NCBI RefSeq assembly: GCF_013415105.1
Contig: NZ_JACCDF010000007.1
Span: 1-64,000, forward strand
Direction of reading: 5' to 3'
DNA: 64,000 nucleotides
DNA from: Vreelandella salicampi
GTDB taxonomy: Bacteria > Pseudomonadota > Gammaproteobacteria > Pseudomonadales > Halomonadaceae
Part shown: positions 54,519-62,857 of the stretch, piece after piece
Layout of the letters: each line of letters begins with the position of its first letter
Position numbering within the stretch: position 1 is the first letter of the stretch
Notes under the pieces: generated by a model
Told to the model about the DNA's origin: nothing
Seen by the model: only the letters and a program-made list of their open reading frames with translations
Database searches by the model: none
Program-made: the position numbers and the translations under genes

Positions 54519-55233
54519 GTGCGTCAGCCAACAGCCCCGAAAACGAATGAATGACCACTTCGCGGTTAGCAAATGTCGCGATGCGGTCTGTTTTCAACCG
54601 GCGAAGGTGGCGGTTGACGGTTTCAGGGGCAAGATCAAGATAGCTTGCGATCTCAATTTGCGATAATGGCAAAGCAAAGCTGTCGGCGGCCTTGCCACGC
54701 CCTTTCAGTCGCGTCGATAAATCGAGCAGAAAGCTTGCGATTTTATTGGCGGCGCAGCGCCCGTAGATTAACTCAAAACGACGCTGACGCTGACGCAGCT
54801 GACGCGCCGTTTTCAACAGCAAGGCTTTTTGCACACTATGATGGCGCAGCCCGAATAACGTTAGCTTGCCGTATGGAATGCGACAAATGAAGGTTTTATC
54901 CGCCGCCACTAAGGAGTTGGCCACATGAGTGTCACCAATTGCCTCAAGGCCGACCACCTCGCCAGGCAAGTAGATATCCAAAAGCTGATGGGGTCGCCCC
55001 GACTCGGCACATGCTATCTCTTTAATAAGACCGGACCGCGCCATCAACAACGTGCGAAAAGGCTCTCCCGCTTGCACAATCACACTATCGTGTTCAAACG
55101 GTAGTGGCCGCTCGATTAATTGATCAAACGACTCTAGCGCCTGACGTGGCAAAGCTGACGGAAAACAAAACGTCCGCTGCCCGCAAAAGTGACAGCTCAC
55201 ATGCGGCACTTGATGGCTATCTGTGATGCTCAC
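54511..55233 (-). CDS. FNR/Crp-family [4Fe-4S] regulator
   Basis: Transcription factor of 240 residues with a cyclic-nucleotide-like sensor fold and C-terminal winged HTH. Cysteines 14, 17 and 23 (CHFCGQRTFC) plus Cys117 (FICRIPY) match the CX2CX5C...C arrangement that holds the oxygen-labile [4Fe-4S] cluster of E. coli FNR. In the recognition helix (APETVNRHLRRL) glutamate and arginine are kept, but the FNR serine is replaced by asparagine. It should sense anoxia and switch respiration genes; site preference may differ. Convergent with aer. Confidence 0.9.
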   Translation of the reverse strand: MSITDSHQVPHVSCHFCGQRTFCFPSALPRQALESFDQLIERPLPFEHDSVIVQAGEPFRTLLMARSGLIKEIACAESGRPHQLLDIYLPGEVVGLEAIGDTHVANSLVAADKTFICRIPYGKLTLFGLRHHSVQKALLLKTARQLRQRQRRFELIYGRCAANKIASFLLDLSTRLKGRGKAADSFALPLSQIEIASYLDLAPETVNRHLRRLKTDRIATFANREVVIHSFSGLLADAQR

Positions 55234-55280
55234 GCTGAAGTGTTTCCCCTGACGCTGGATGCTAGCGACATATAACTAGC

Positions 55281-55345
55281 AGCCCCAATACTCGGCTACT
55301 CAGTACCGGGGCTACCTTATCTTATAGTACTCGCCTTATGGTACT
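55281..55345. repeat. Hairpin and direct repeats upstream of the fnr-like gene
   Basis: In the 202-bp gap between ycgN and the fnr-like gene, AGCCCC..TACT / AGTA..GGGGCT forms a two-part stem (55281-55313). It is followed by two 11-bp direct repeats, CTTATAGTACT and CTTATGGTACT, 14 bp apart. The hairpin may end ycgN transcripts; the repeats may bind a regulator of the fnr-like gene. Both are suggestions. Confidence 0.35.
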
Positions 55346-55435
55346 AATTCTTAAGATGCTAGCCTTCTAGTATGAACCCCTAAGCGAAGGCGTTAGGTAG
55401 CTCTGGGGGATAAGCACTGTGGGATAGAGAGATCG

Positions 55436-55879
55436 CTACATCGGCAGGATGGCAATAATATGCTCTTCAAGCTTATCTTCCGGCACGGTGTCTTGCGACA
55501 CTGCAAAACCGCGCACGCTAATGCCTCTGCGGTGAACGCGCTCGGCATCGTTACTCAGCAGTGGATGCCACCCGGCTAATTTGCGTCCTTCCGCCACGCG
55601 CCGATACGCACAGCTTTGTGGCAACCAAGTAAACTCTTTCACCAGCGCCGGTGTCAGCTGCGTGCAGTCGGGTACGCTATCAAAGCGGTTTTCATAGTCA
55701 CTGCATTGGCAACTTTGGGTATCGAGCAAGCGGCAAGCAACGTTCAGAACGGCAAGTTCCTGCGTATCTTCGTCGTGCAGCTTAAGAAGGCAGCACTGGC
55801 CGCAGCCATCGCATAGCGCTTCCCACTCTTCAGCTGTCAGCTCCTCGAGCGAATAGCGCTCCCAGAACCGCTCTCTCAT
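55436..55879 (-). CDS. ycgN: YcgN family cysteine-cluster protein (UPF0260)
   Basis: A 147-residue protein rich in cysteine: CDGCGQCC near residues 24-31, then CQC and SCAY later. The pattern suggests a zinc or iron-sulfur site; function is not established. The start is the ATG after GGGAGAC. It follows ycgL by 57 bp and ends the rnd-ycgL-ycgN group, a conserved gammaproteobacterial order. Confidence 0.9.
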   Translation of the reverse strand: MRERFWERYSLEELTAEEWEALCDGCGQCCLLKLHDEDTQELAVLNVACRLLDTQSCQCSDYENRFDSVPDCTQLTPALVKEFTWLPQSCAYRRVAEGRKLAGWHPLLSNDAERVHRRGISVRGFAVSQDTVPEDKLEEHIIAILPM

Positions 55880-55936
55880 GTTGTCTCCCACTGGCTCTCT
55901 CCTACGACCCTCTCCCACGCACTTTCGGCAGGATAA

Positions 55937-56242
55937 TTAATAGCGCGCCTCAGTCGGCGCCCGGTAAAGATCGAGTAGGTAGTCTTCTTTGGCGGGCGGC
56001 ATTTGAAAATAGAAGCCCTGCTCGCGAATCGCCGCCATGACGTCGACCGCTTTGGCACGCGAAAGCGGCTGATCAGGTGTCAGCAATATCGTCATCACCG
56101 GTACCGGCTTACCAAAACGTTCCATTAGTGCGTCGGGCACATCGGCAACACCGTTGCGCTTTTCAACATACAGGTACATCTCTTCTTTGCGAGCGCTTTT
56201 GAATACTTCGCAGATGAGACGATCAGGCGCGTTGTCGGTCAT
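55937..56242 (-). CDS. ycgL: YcgL domain protein
   Basis: A 101-residue protein of the YcgL (DUF709) family: KSARKEEMYLYVEKR, LPxxLMxxFG-like DALMERFGKP and GFYFQMPP. The fold is a small alpha/beta sandwich of unknown function. Its ATG overlaps the rnd stop in ATGA, so it is translationally coupled to RNase D. Confidence 0.92.
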   Translation of the reverse strand: MTDNAPDRLICEVFKSARKEEMYLYVEKRNGVADVPDALMERFGKPVPVMTILLTPDQPLSRAKAVDVMAAIREQGFYFQMPPAKEDYLLDLYRAPTEARY

Positions 56243-57396
56243 TTTGACTCTTCCTGCAAAACGTGGGTAAGCGACGGATTAAGGCATTCGCCGCGCCAAC
56301 CAACGGGCAGCGTCAGCGGCTCATGCGCCAGCGATTGCATCACCAGCTGCTCAATATCGCGACGGCGCATCAGCATTTCGGGCGCCACACCCAGCTCATT
56401 CGCTTGCGCGGTAATGGCCTTTTTCAATGCTTTAAAAAGCGGCTTAAACGGTGGCCGCGCCGGGTCGGGCCAGGCAGCTGGTAGCGCGTCATCAGGGCAA
56501 GCATGTGCCTGTTTGACCAACGCTAAGAGCGCATCGCCCTCTTTTTTCACCAGCGGCGGTTTAACGCCTTCGACCTTGGCCAGTTCGAAACGATTTTTGG
56601 GCATCGCTTCGGCAATAGCAAACAGTACCTTATCGCTCACCAACCAGTTGCGGGGTAAATTTCGCTGACGGGTTTCGCCTTCGCGCCATGTCGTCATCTG
56701 GCGGTAGGCCTCTATCTGGCGCGGGGTCAAGCGCCATAGCTGGCGCTGTCGGGTAAACCACTGATCCGCACTATCCACTTGGGCTTGGCTCACTATCGCC
56801 TGGCATTCCTGCTCGACCCAGCGCAGACGACCGAATGTGTGAAGTTTGTCCGCTTGCTGCGACCAAACCTCAAGCAAGTAGATCACATCCAGCGCGGCAT
56901 AGCAGCACTGGGCTTCACTCAAGGGGCGCTCTAGCCAATCGGAGCGCGTCTCTTCTTTGGGCAATGTTTCGCCCGTCCAAAACTCCACTAGCTTCTGATA
57001 GCCCATCCCCGGATTTTCAGAAAGAAACCCCTGGGCGACTTGCGTATCGATCAACGGCGTCGGCAATACCCCGGCCCAACGCTGAAAGACATCCAAATCT
57101 TCGCTACTCGCGTGAAGCAGTTTGGTGGGGCCATTTTCCAGCATCGCTTTAAACGCCGGCGTGCAGTCGGTGGCGAGCGGATCGATAAGGTAGGCCGTTT
57201 CATCGCAGGCAAACTGAATCAGCGCCGGTACCGGGTAGAAAGAGTTCTCGCGAAAAAACTCGGTATCCAACGCGATTACGCTGGCACCCGTCATTTTTTC
57301 GCAGGCATCATCCAACGCTTGCGGCGTATCAATCCAGTGGTAGGAGGGAGAGGCAATAGACAAAAGAGAGTTCCAAGTGGTTGTGCTGACAGGCAC
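56239..57396 (-). CDS. rnd: Ribonuclease D
   Basis: 3'-5' exoribonuclease of up to 385 residues that trims tRNA precursors and other structured RNAs. DEDD exonuclease domain: ALDTEF (Exo I), CCYAALDV-type Exo III with tyrosine, then an HRDC domain (about 225-305). The GTG start gives about 18 residues more than E. coli before the first strand and has no clear ribosome site, so the true start may be a few codons inside. Read after recR and overlapping ycgL. Confidence 0.93.
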   Translation of the reverse strand: MPVSTTTWNSLLSIASPSYHWIDTPQALDDACEKMTGASVIALDTEFFRENSFYPVPALIQFACDETAYLIDPLATDCTPAFKAMLENGPTKLLHASSEDLDVFQRWAGVLPTPLIDTQVAQGFLSENPGMGYQKLVEFWTGETLPKEETRSDWLERPLSEAQCCYAALDVIYLLEVWSQQADKLHTFGRLRWVEQECQAIVSQAQVDSADQWFTRQRQLWRLTPRQIEAYRQMTTWREGETRQRNLPRNWLVSDKVLFAIAEAMPKNRFELAKVEGVKPPLVKKEGDALLALVKQAHACPDDALPAAWPDPARPPFKPLFKALKKAITAQANELGVAPEMLMRRRDIEQLVMQSLAHEPLTLPVGWRGECLNPSLTHVLQEESK

Positions 57397-57416
57397 GCAT
57401 CGAGTGCGAGAAGCTT

Positions 57417-58022
57417 TTATTCGCTGGAAAAAGGCAGCCGGCCATTGAAAGCGCGACTTAACGTGCCGCCATCGACGTATTCAAGCTCGCCGCCCATGGG
57501 GACGCCATAGGCTAAACGCGAGAAACGCACGCCGTAATCGTTAAGCTGTGTGGCGATATAATGCGCGGTGGCTTCCCCTTCTACGGTAGGGTTGGTCGCC
57601 AGCACGATTTCTTGAATCACCCCTTGCGCTACCAGGGCTTCCAATTGCTCTAAGCCGATGGCTTCGGGTCCGACGCCGTCGATGGGCGAGAGGTGCCCAT
57701 GAAGAACGAAATAGCGCCCGAGAAAACCGCCCGCCTCTTCAATGGCCAGCTGGTCGGCAGGCGATTCCACCACACACAACAGCGCATCATCGCGACGCGG
57801 GCTTTCGCATAGAACGCAGAGCTCGGCTTCGGTTAATGTACGGCAGCGCTGGCAGTAGCCAACCTCATCGATTGCCTGCTCAATGGTCGCCGCTAGCCGT
57901 TTGCCGCCGTCACGCTCGCGCTCTAGCAGGTGCATAGCCATGCGCTGAGCCGTTTTCGGCCCAACGCCTGGAAGCACGCGAAACGCTTCCATAAGCTGAT
58001 CAACAAGGGGGGAAAAACGCAT
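57417..58022 (-). CDS. recR: Recombination mediator RecR
   Basis: A 201-residue protein of RecFOR-dependent gap repair. Helix-hairpin-helix near the start ([13 protein letters not shown]), zinc finger of four cysteines (CQRC, CVLC), Toprim domain ([18 protein letters not shown]) and the C-terminal Walker-B-like [13 protein letters not shown]. The ATG overlaps no gene but follows ybaB by 3 bp; a GTG one codon earlier is also open. Confidence 0.96.
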   Translation of the reverse strand: MRFSPLVDQLMEAFRVLPGVGPKTAQRMAMHLLERERDGGKRLAATIEQAIDEVGYCQRCRTLTEAELCVLCESPRRDDALLCVVESPADQLAIEEAGGFLGRYFVLHGHLSPIDGVGPEAIGLEQLEALVAQGVIQEIVLATNPTVEGEATAHYIATQLNDYGVRFSRLAYGVPMGGELEYVDGGTLSRAFNGRLPFSSE

Positions 58023-58025
58023 CAC

Positions 58026-58352
58026 TTAAAACGGCATTTTGAAACCCGGCGGCAAATCAAGCCCCGAGGTGGCTTCTTCCATTTTCTGCTTGGAACTCAC
58101 TTCGACTTTACGCACCGCATCATTTACCGCCGCAGCAAGAAGGTCTTCAAGCAGTTCCTTGTCTTCTTCCATGACGCTTGCATCAATGTCGACATTAATC
58201 ACATCGTGACGCCCGTTCATGGTCACCTTCACCATACCGGCGCCCGCTTCGCCCAACACTTCAGCATTGGCCACTTCTTCTTGGGCACGCTGCATTTTCT
58301 CTTGCATCTCTTGGGCCTGTTTCATCAGGTTGCCCATTCCACCTTTCATCAT
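58026..58352 (-). CDS. ybaB: Nucleoid-associated protein YbaB/EbfC
   Basis: A 108-residue DNA-binding protein that forms a tweezer-like dimer. [20 protein letters not shown] is the N-terminal helix; VNDAVRKVE lies near the end of the fold. In the invariant dnaX-ybaB-recR operon, 76 bp after dnaX and 3 bp before recR. Confidence 0.95.
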   Translation of the reverse strand: MMKGGMGNLMKQAQEMQEKMQRAQEEVANAEVLGEAGAGMVKVTMNGRHDVINVDIDASVMEEDKELLEDLLAAAVNDAVRKVEVSSKQKMEEATSGLDLPPGFKMPF

Positions 58353-58428
58353 GGTGTTATCTCCATCTGCACGGTCTATCGGTCAGTTATACCAGCAATA
58401 CAGTTCAACTTGAGCACCGAGCGCAGGG

Positions 58429-60303
58429 TCAACGCGCCGAGTGCGAGGGTTTAACGCTTGATTCTATCAGCTTTGCCCCGAACGCCTGCTGCAATTTCTG
58501 AATATGGGGGTCACGGCTTAAGGTATCAACCGCGTGGGCGTGGCGTTCTTGGGCTTGCCGCTCTTCGCGTTGATGGGGCGTTTCTTGCGACGGGTCTAGC
58601 TCTTCGACGTAAAACGTTACCTGGCGTTCAATACCCTGTGCGCTTAATGCTTTGGCGATGCGGGTTTGGTGAATCTCAGCCTGCATCGCGGCTTGGCTCG
58701 GCGCCAAGCGCAGCGCTAACGTCTTGCCATCGTCGCTTTCACACTGACAGTTAGCAGCAAGGTTGCGCGTTAACCCACCTAAGCCTAGGGCGTCAAACAT
58801 GGCTAGCCACTTGGCATGAGTCAACCGCCCAGGCTCGCCTTCCTGCGCTGGTTCGACAGGCTCATGGGCAGCGCTCGGCGCGACAAGCGTCGGATCAGGC
58901 TGAACGTCAGGTTCCGGCTCGGGCTGAGGCGCGGGTACTGGCTGAGGCCCCGCTTGGAGCTCCGGTGCTGGCTCGGGTTCAGGTAACGACGGTTCGGGCT
59001 CGGGTGGCGCCGAAGCCTCATCAGCCCAGGGCGGCGGCTCGGGAGCACTTGGCGGCTCGCTTGCCGAAGATGGCGCCGGCGTTGGTGCTTCTGTAGAGGC
59101 CGGTGCGGAGGCTGAGCTTTCGGGTACTGCTTGTTGGGGCGACGATGTTACCTGCGGCTGCGGTTTTAATGGCAGCGGCGTTTGCGGGGGCTTGGGCACG
59201 CCTTGGGGGCGAAACGCCAGCATACGCAGCAGTGTCATCTCTAAAGCGCTACGCAAGTCAGGGGCGTGCACCATATCACCGCGGCCTTGAATACCGATTT
59301 GGTAATAGAGCTGTACGTCTTCAGCCGTAAAGCGTGAAGCCAATGCGAGCACCGTCTCGCGATCACCGCGGCTGTTATCTACCGCGTCTGGCACCATTTG
59401 CGCCACCGCGAGTCGGTGCAAAATCGCCGTGACGTCATCCAACACGGCGGCAAAATCCGGCCCCTGCTCGGCCAGTTGCGCGACCTCACTCAACAACCGC
59501 GCCACGTCTACTTCCGCCAGCGCGTCGACCAGCGCCAGTAGATGGCGATGATCGAGCGTACCCAGCATGGCCGCCACATCGCCGTGGCGAACTTCGCCCT
59601 GGCCAAAGGCAATAGCCTGATCGGTCAGGCTCATGGCATCACGCATGGAGCCTTCTGCGGCCTTACCAAGCAGCCACAGAGCGCTTTCTTCAAACGCAAC
59701 GCCTTCCGCCGTAAGCACGTGCTGCAAGTGCTCTACCACTCGCTCCGGCGGCATGTGTTTCAGCGTGAACTGTAAGCAGCGCGACAGCACTGTCGGGGGA
59801 AGTTTGTGCGGATCGGTCGTGGCCAGCAGGAACTTGACGTGCGGCGGCGGCTCTTCGAGGGTCTTCAGCAACGCGTTAAAGCTGCTGGTCGAGAGCATGT
59901 GCACCTCATCAATGAGGTACACCTTATAGCGCCCCTGAGTCGGCGCGTACTGAACGTTGTCCAGAAGCTCGCGAGTGTCTTCGACTTTAGTGCGCGAAGC
60001 CGCGTCGACCTCAATCAGGTCAACAAAGCGCCCCTCGTCAATGGCCCGGCAACTATCGCATTCGCCGCAAGGGACCGAGGTCACACCTTCGTCACCACGG
60101 CCGTTCGCCGTGCAGTTTAGACACTTAGCCAGAATCCGCGCGAGGGTAGTCTTGCCTACGCCGCGGGTGCCGGTGAAGAGGTAGGCATGGTGCAAGCGCC
60201 CTTGGTCAAGGGCATTGACCAAGGCACGTTGTACATGGGCCTGGCCCACAAGCTCGTGGAATGTGCGTGGCCGCCACTTACGGGCCAGAACCTGATAGCT
60301 CAT
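58429..60303 (-). CDS. dnaX: DNA polymerase III subunit tau
   Basis: Clamp-loader ATPase of 624 residues. AAA+ domain with Walker A GTRGVGKT, zinc module of four cysteines (C..C..C..C near 65-80), DEVHML (Walker B) and the arginine finger SRC; domain III to about 365. A proline/glutamate/alanine-rich linker (about 375-490) follows, then the tau-specific C-terminal domain that contacts DnaB and the alpha subunit. No A-rich slippery heptamer is seen near the linker, so a frameshifted gamma form is not evident. The ATG is preceded by AAAGGA. Confidence 0.95.
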   Translation of the reverse strand: MSYQVLARKWRPRTFHELVGQAHVQRALVNALDQGRLHHAYLFTGTRGVGKTTLARILAKCLNCTANGRGDEGVTSVPCGECDSCRAIDEGRFVDLIEVDAASRTKVEDTRELLDNVQYAPTQGRYKVYLIDEVHMLSTSSFNALLKTLEEPPPHVKFLLATTDPHKLPPTVLSRCLQFTLKHMPPERVVEHLQHVLTAEGVAFEESALWLLGKAAEGSMRDAMSLTDQAIAFGQGEVRHGDVAAMLGTLDHRHLLALVDALAEVDVARLLSEVAQLAEQGPDFAAVLDDVTAILHRLAVAQMVPDAVDNSRGDRETVLALASRFTAEDVQLYYQIGIQGRGDMVHAPDLRSALEMTLLRMLAFRPQGVPKPPQTPLPLKPQPQVTSSPQQAVPESSASAPASTEAPTPAPSSASEPPSAPEPPPWADEASAPPEPEPSLPEPEPAPELQAGPQPVPAPQPEPEPDVQPDPTLVAPSAAHEPVEPAQEGEPGRLTHAKWLAMFDALGLGGLTRNLAANCQCESDDGKTLALRLAPSQAAMQAEIHQTRIAKALSAQGIERQVTFYVEELDPSQETPHQREERQAQERHAHAVDTLSRDPHIQKLQQAFGAKLIESSVKPSHSAR

Positions 60304-60416
60304 TGAGCAAATATCCTTTGGCGGGCTGAAGTGCCTAATAGCAACTGCATAAAAGCCGCCATTCTAGCGGCTGCGCGCCAGCCCGCCAACCGCAGACGCG
60401 GAAGGCTTATACCTAA

Positions 60417-60767
60417 TTACGCGTTATCGCTATTTTCGGCACTGTTCGCCCGCTCGCCCGCGGCTTTAACGAGTTTTTCCAGCTCGCCGTTTTCGTGCAT
60501 TTCAATCACGATATCGCAGCCGCCGACCAGCTCGCCTTCCACCCATAGCTGCGGAAAGGTCGGCCAGTTAGCCACTTTCGGCAGCTCCGCGCGAATATCG
60601 GGGTTATCCAATACGTTGACGAACGCAAAGCGCTCGCCGCAGTTCATCAGCGCTTGAACGGTCTGTGCCGAGAAGCCGCACTGAGGCAGCTGCGGCGTGC
60701 CTTTCATGTAGATCAAAATCGGGTTTTCGCTGATCTGCTGCTGAATGTTCTCTACCGTGGTGCTCAT
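60417..60767 (-). CDS. grxD: Monothiol glutaredoxin GrxD
   Basis: A 116-residue CGFS-type glutaredoxin (CGFS at 30-33) that binds and delivers a [2Fe-2S] cluster. The TFPQLWVEGELVGGCD block supplies the glutathione-binding residues. A 12-residue Ser/Asn/acidic tail is an extra. The ATG follows GAGGAG. Monocistronic; diverges from argF. Confidence 0.95.
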   Translation of the reverse strand: MSTTVENIQQQISENPILIYMKGTPQLPQCGFSAQTVQALMNCGERFAFVNVLDNPDIRAELPKVANWPTFPQLWVEGELVGGCDIVIEMHENGELEKLVKAAGERANSAENSDNA

Positions 60768-60921
60768 ACCAACTCCTCGTTTTCTGACGGGTATGTTACT
60801 GACAGCCTAATACTTGACTACGTTACTAGGCTTTAGCCGTGAAGGCCATTCTACGCATGCCATGCGCGTTGCGCATCCCCTGCCGCCTCGCTAGGATAGA
60901 GTTTTTGCGCGGAGAGTGACC

Positions 60922-61839
60922 ATGGCGACACGCCATTTCCTGACCCTGTTGGATCTAACCCCCGACGAGCTGAACTACCTCATTCAGCGGGCCATCACCA
61001 TCAAAAGCAACCTCAAGGCGCAAGGGCCAAACTATACACCGCTCCCTAACCGCACGCTGGCGATGATTTTTGAGAAATCCTCCACGCGCACACGGGTGTC
61101 ATTTGAAACGGCCATGGCGCACTTTGGCGGCCATGCGCTGTTTCTTTCCCCGCGCGATACCCAGCTAGGCCGTGGCGAGCCGATTGGCGACACCGCTCGC
61201 GTGCTTTCGGAAATGGTTGACGCGGTAATGGTTCGCACCTTCTCTCACGCGGGGTTAGAAGAATTCGCCGCCGCAAGCCATGTGCCGGTTATCAATGCGC
61301 TCACCGACGATTACCACCCCTGCCAATTACTCGCCGATGTGATGACCTGGACTGAGCAGCGCGGTAGCGTCAAAGGTCGCACGGCGGTGTGGATCGGTGA
61401 TGGCAACAACATGTGCCATTCATGGATAAATGCGGCCCGCCAGTTCGATTTCAACCTGCGTATTTGCTGCCCGAAAGGCTATGAACCCAACGCCGATATC
61501 ATGGCCACCGCAGGCAACGGGGTAACGCTGACACACGACCCGCAAGAAGCGGTGGAAGGCGTCGACCTGATTACCACTGACGTGTGGGCATCGATGGGAC
61601 AAGAGGAAGAACAAGCGAAACGAGAAGCTGATTTTGCCGGCCTTCAAGTCACTGAGGCAATGCTCGACCAGGCCAAAGAGGATGTCCTGTTTCTCCACTG
61701 CCTACCCGCCCACCGCGGTGAAGAGATCAGCGCGACGCTGCTTGAAGACCCGCGCGCAGTGGTCTGGCAAGAAGCTGGCAACCGTCTGCACGCCCAGAAA
61801 GCGCTGATTGAGTTTCTACTGCTCGGAAAAGTCAGCTAA
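60922..61839 (+). CDS. argF: Ornithine carbamoyltransferase
   Basis: Arginine-biosynthesis enzyme of 305 residues that joins carbamoyl phosphate and ornithine to citrulline. Carbamoyl-phosphate loop [18 protein letters not shown], and the ornithine motif [10 protein letters not shown]. The ATG follows GGAGAGTGACC; a GTG two codons earlier is open but sits too close to the ribosome site. An anabolic role is likely since no arginine-deiminase genes are near. Confidence 0.95.
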   Translation: MATRHFLTLLDLTPDELNYLIQRAITIKSNLKAQGPNYTPLPNRTLAMIFEKSSTRTRVSFETAMAHFGGHALFLSPRDTQLGRGEPIGDTARVLSEMVDAVMVRTFSHAGLEEFAAASHVPVINALTDDYHPCQLLADVMTWTEQRGSVKGRTAVWIGDGNNMCHSWINAARQFDFNLRICCPKGYEPNADIMATAGNGVTLTHDPQEAVEGVDLITTDVWASMGQEEEQAKREADFAGLQVTEAMLDQAKEDVLFLHCLPAHRGEEISATLLEDPRAVVWQEAGNRLHAQKALIEFLLLGKVS

Positions 61840-61864
61840 AAGCGAAAGCGTTAGGTTAGTTAAC

Positions 61865-61902
61865 AAAAAAGCCGCCCGACTTCACAAAAGAAATCGGGCG
61901 AC
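61865..61902 (-). terminator. Terminator after the tRNA-Ala gene
   Basis: GTCGCCCGATTTC / GAAGTCGGGCGGC (minus strand) forms a long stem with a short loop and is followed by six T, 10 bp past the tRNA 3' end. On the plus strand it may also end argF transcripts, with a weaker T-run. Confidence 0.85.
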
Positions 61903-61911
61903 TTTGGTATT

Positions 61912-61987
61912 TGGTGGAGCCTAGCGGGATCGAACCGCTGACCTCGACACTGCCAGTGTCGCGCTCTCCCAGCTGAGCTAAGGCCCC
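61912..61987 (-). tRNA. tRNA-Ala (GGC)
   Basis: A 76-nt tRNA with a 7-bp acceptor stem (GGGGCCT / AGGCTCC, one G-T), D-loop TTAGCTCAGCTGGGAGAGC, anticodon stem CGACA/TGTCG with loop CTGGCAG giving anticodon GGC, T-loop GGTTCGATCCC, and encoded CCA. Reads GCC and GCU alanine codons. Its promoter and terminator are both visible. Confidence 0.97.
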
Positions 61988-62019
61988 TAATAAAAGCTGC
62001 TGCCTGGAGCAGCGGCGAA

Positions 62020-62048
62020 ATAATACGTCGGCAATTGAGCACGGTCAA
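62020..62048 (-). promoter_or_regulatory. Sigma-70 promoter of the tRNA-Ala gene
   Basis: On the minus strand TTGACC and TATTAT are separated by 17 bp, and the tRNA begins 32 bp downstream. A GC-rich stretch (GCCGCTGC) lies just after the -10 box, like a stringent-control discriminator. Confidence 0.75.
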
Positions 62049-62145
62049 GTTTTTTGCTTTCTGGCCTTAACACTAATTCCCCTTTACTTAACCCTATGGC
62101 ACTATTTTAGGACGTTACCGCCTAAGCCAAACGTAGGAGTCGCCC

Positions 62146-62802
62146 TTGATCAACGTTCTAATCGCCGATGATCACCACCTGGTCAGAGCCAGTATTGCTC
62201 ACCTGCTAAATCAAGAGGGCGACATCCGTATTGTTGGCGAAGCTGACGATGGCGAAAGTGCTGTCGCCCAAAGCCGGCAGTTAAGGCCTGATGTGGTACT
62301 GATGGATATTCGCATGCCTGGCATTGGCGGCTTAGAAGCCACACGACGGCTTCACCGCGGCATGGAAGACATCCGCGTACTGATATTGACCGCCCACATG
62401 GAGGACAACGTCGCGCGCAAAATGCTCGAAGCGGGCGCCACTGGCTTTTTAAGCAAAGGCGCCGAGCCTGCCGAAATGATCGACGCCATCCGTCAGGTAT
62501 TTCTCGGCAACCGCTATATTAGCCAGGAGATCGCGCAGCGCCTCGCTCTGTCGAATTTTGCCCATAAAGACAATCCTTTCGCACCGCTTTCGCACCGCGA
62601 ACTGCAAATCGCGCTAATGATTGTTAACTGCCAGCGCGTCCAAGAAATTTCCGACCGCCTGCACCTAAGCCCCAAAACGGTCAACACCTACCGCTATCGC
62701 CTGTTCGATAAGCTCAGGGTCGGCACCGATGTGGAACTGACGCATCTCGCCCTGCGCCACGGGCTGGTCGAAGGCTTCGAGACCGCCGAAGCGTCACCAT
62801 AA
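62146..62802 (+). CDS. gacA: GacA/UvrY response regulator
   Basis: NarL-type response regulator of 218 residues: receiver (1-120; Asp54 in VLMDIRMPG, lysine in FLSKGAEP) and LuxR HTH (about 150-205). In gammaproteobacteria GacA, paired with the GacS kinase, drives small RNAs that titrate CsrA/RsmA and so control motility and biofilm. The start is TTG with TAGGAG upstream. It is followed 55 bp later by uvrC, the conserved uvrY-uvrC order. Confidence 0.93.
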   Translation: MINVLIADDHHLVRASIAHLLNQEGDIRIVGEADDGESAVAQSRQLRPDVVLMDIRMPGIGGLEATRRLHRGMEDIRVLILTAHMEDNVARKMLEAGATGFLSKGAEPAEMIDAIRQVFLGNRYISQEIAQRLALSNFAHKDNPFAPLSHRELQIALMIVNCQRVQEISDRLHLSPKTVNTYRYRLFDKLRVGTDVELTHLALRHGLVEGFETAEASP

Positions 62803-62857
62803 AACCTGTTAAACTACTGCCGAGGTGACACACCTAGACAGTAGGAACGGGCGATAC

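Noticed and set aside
55119-55133. TTGATCAA resembling an FNR site
   Set aside because: It lacks the 4-bp spacer of the FNR box and lies inside the coding part of the fnr-like gene.
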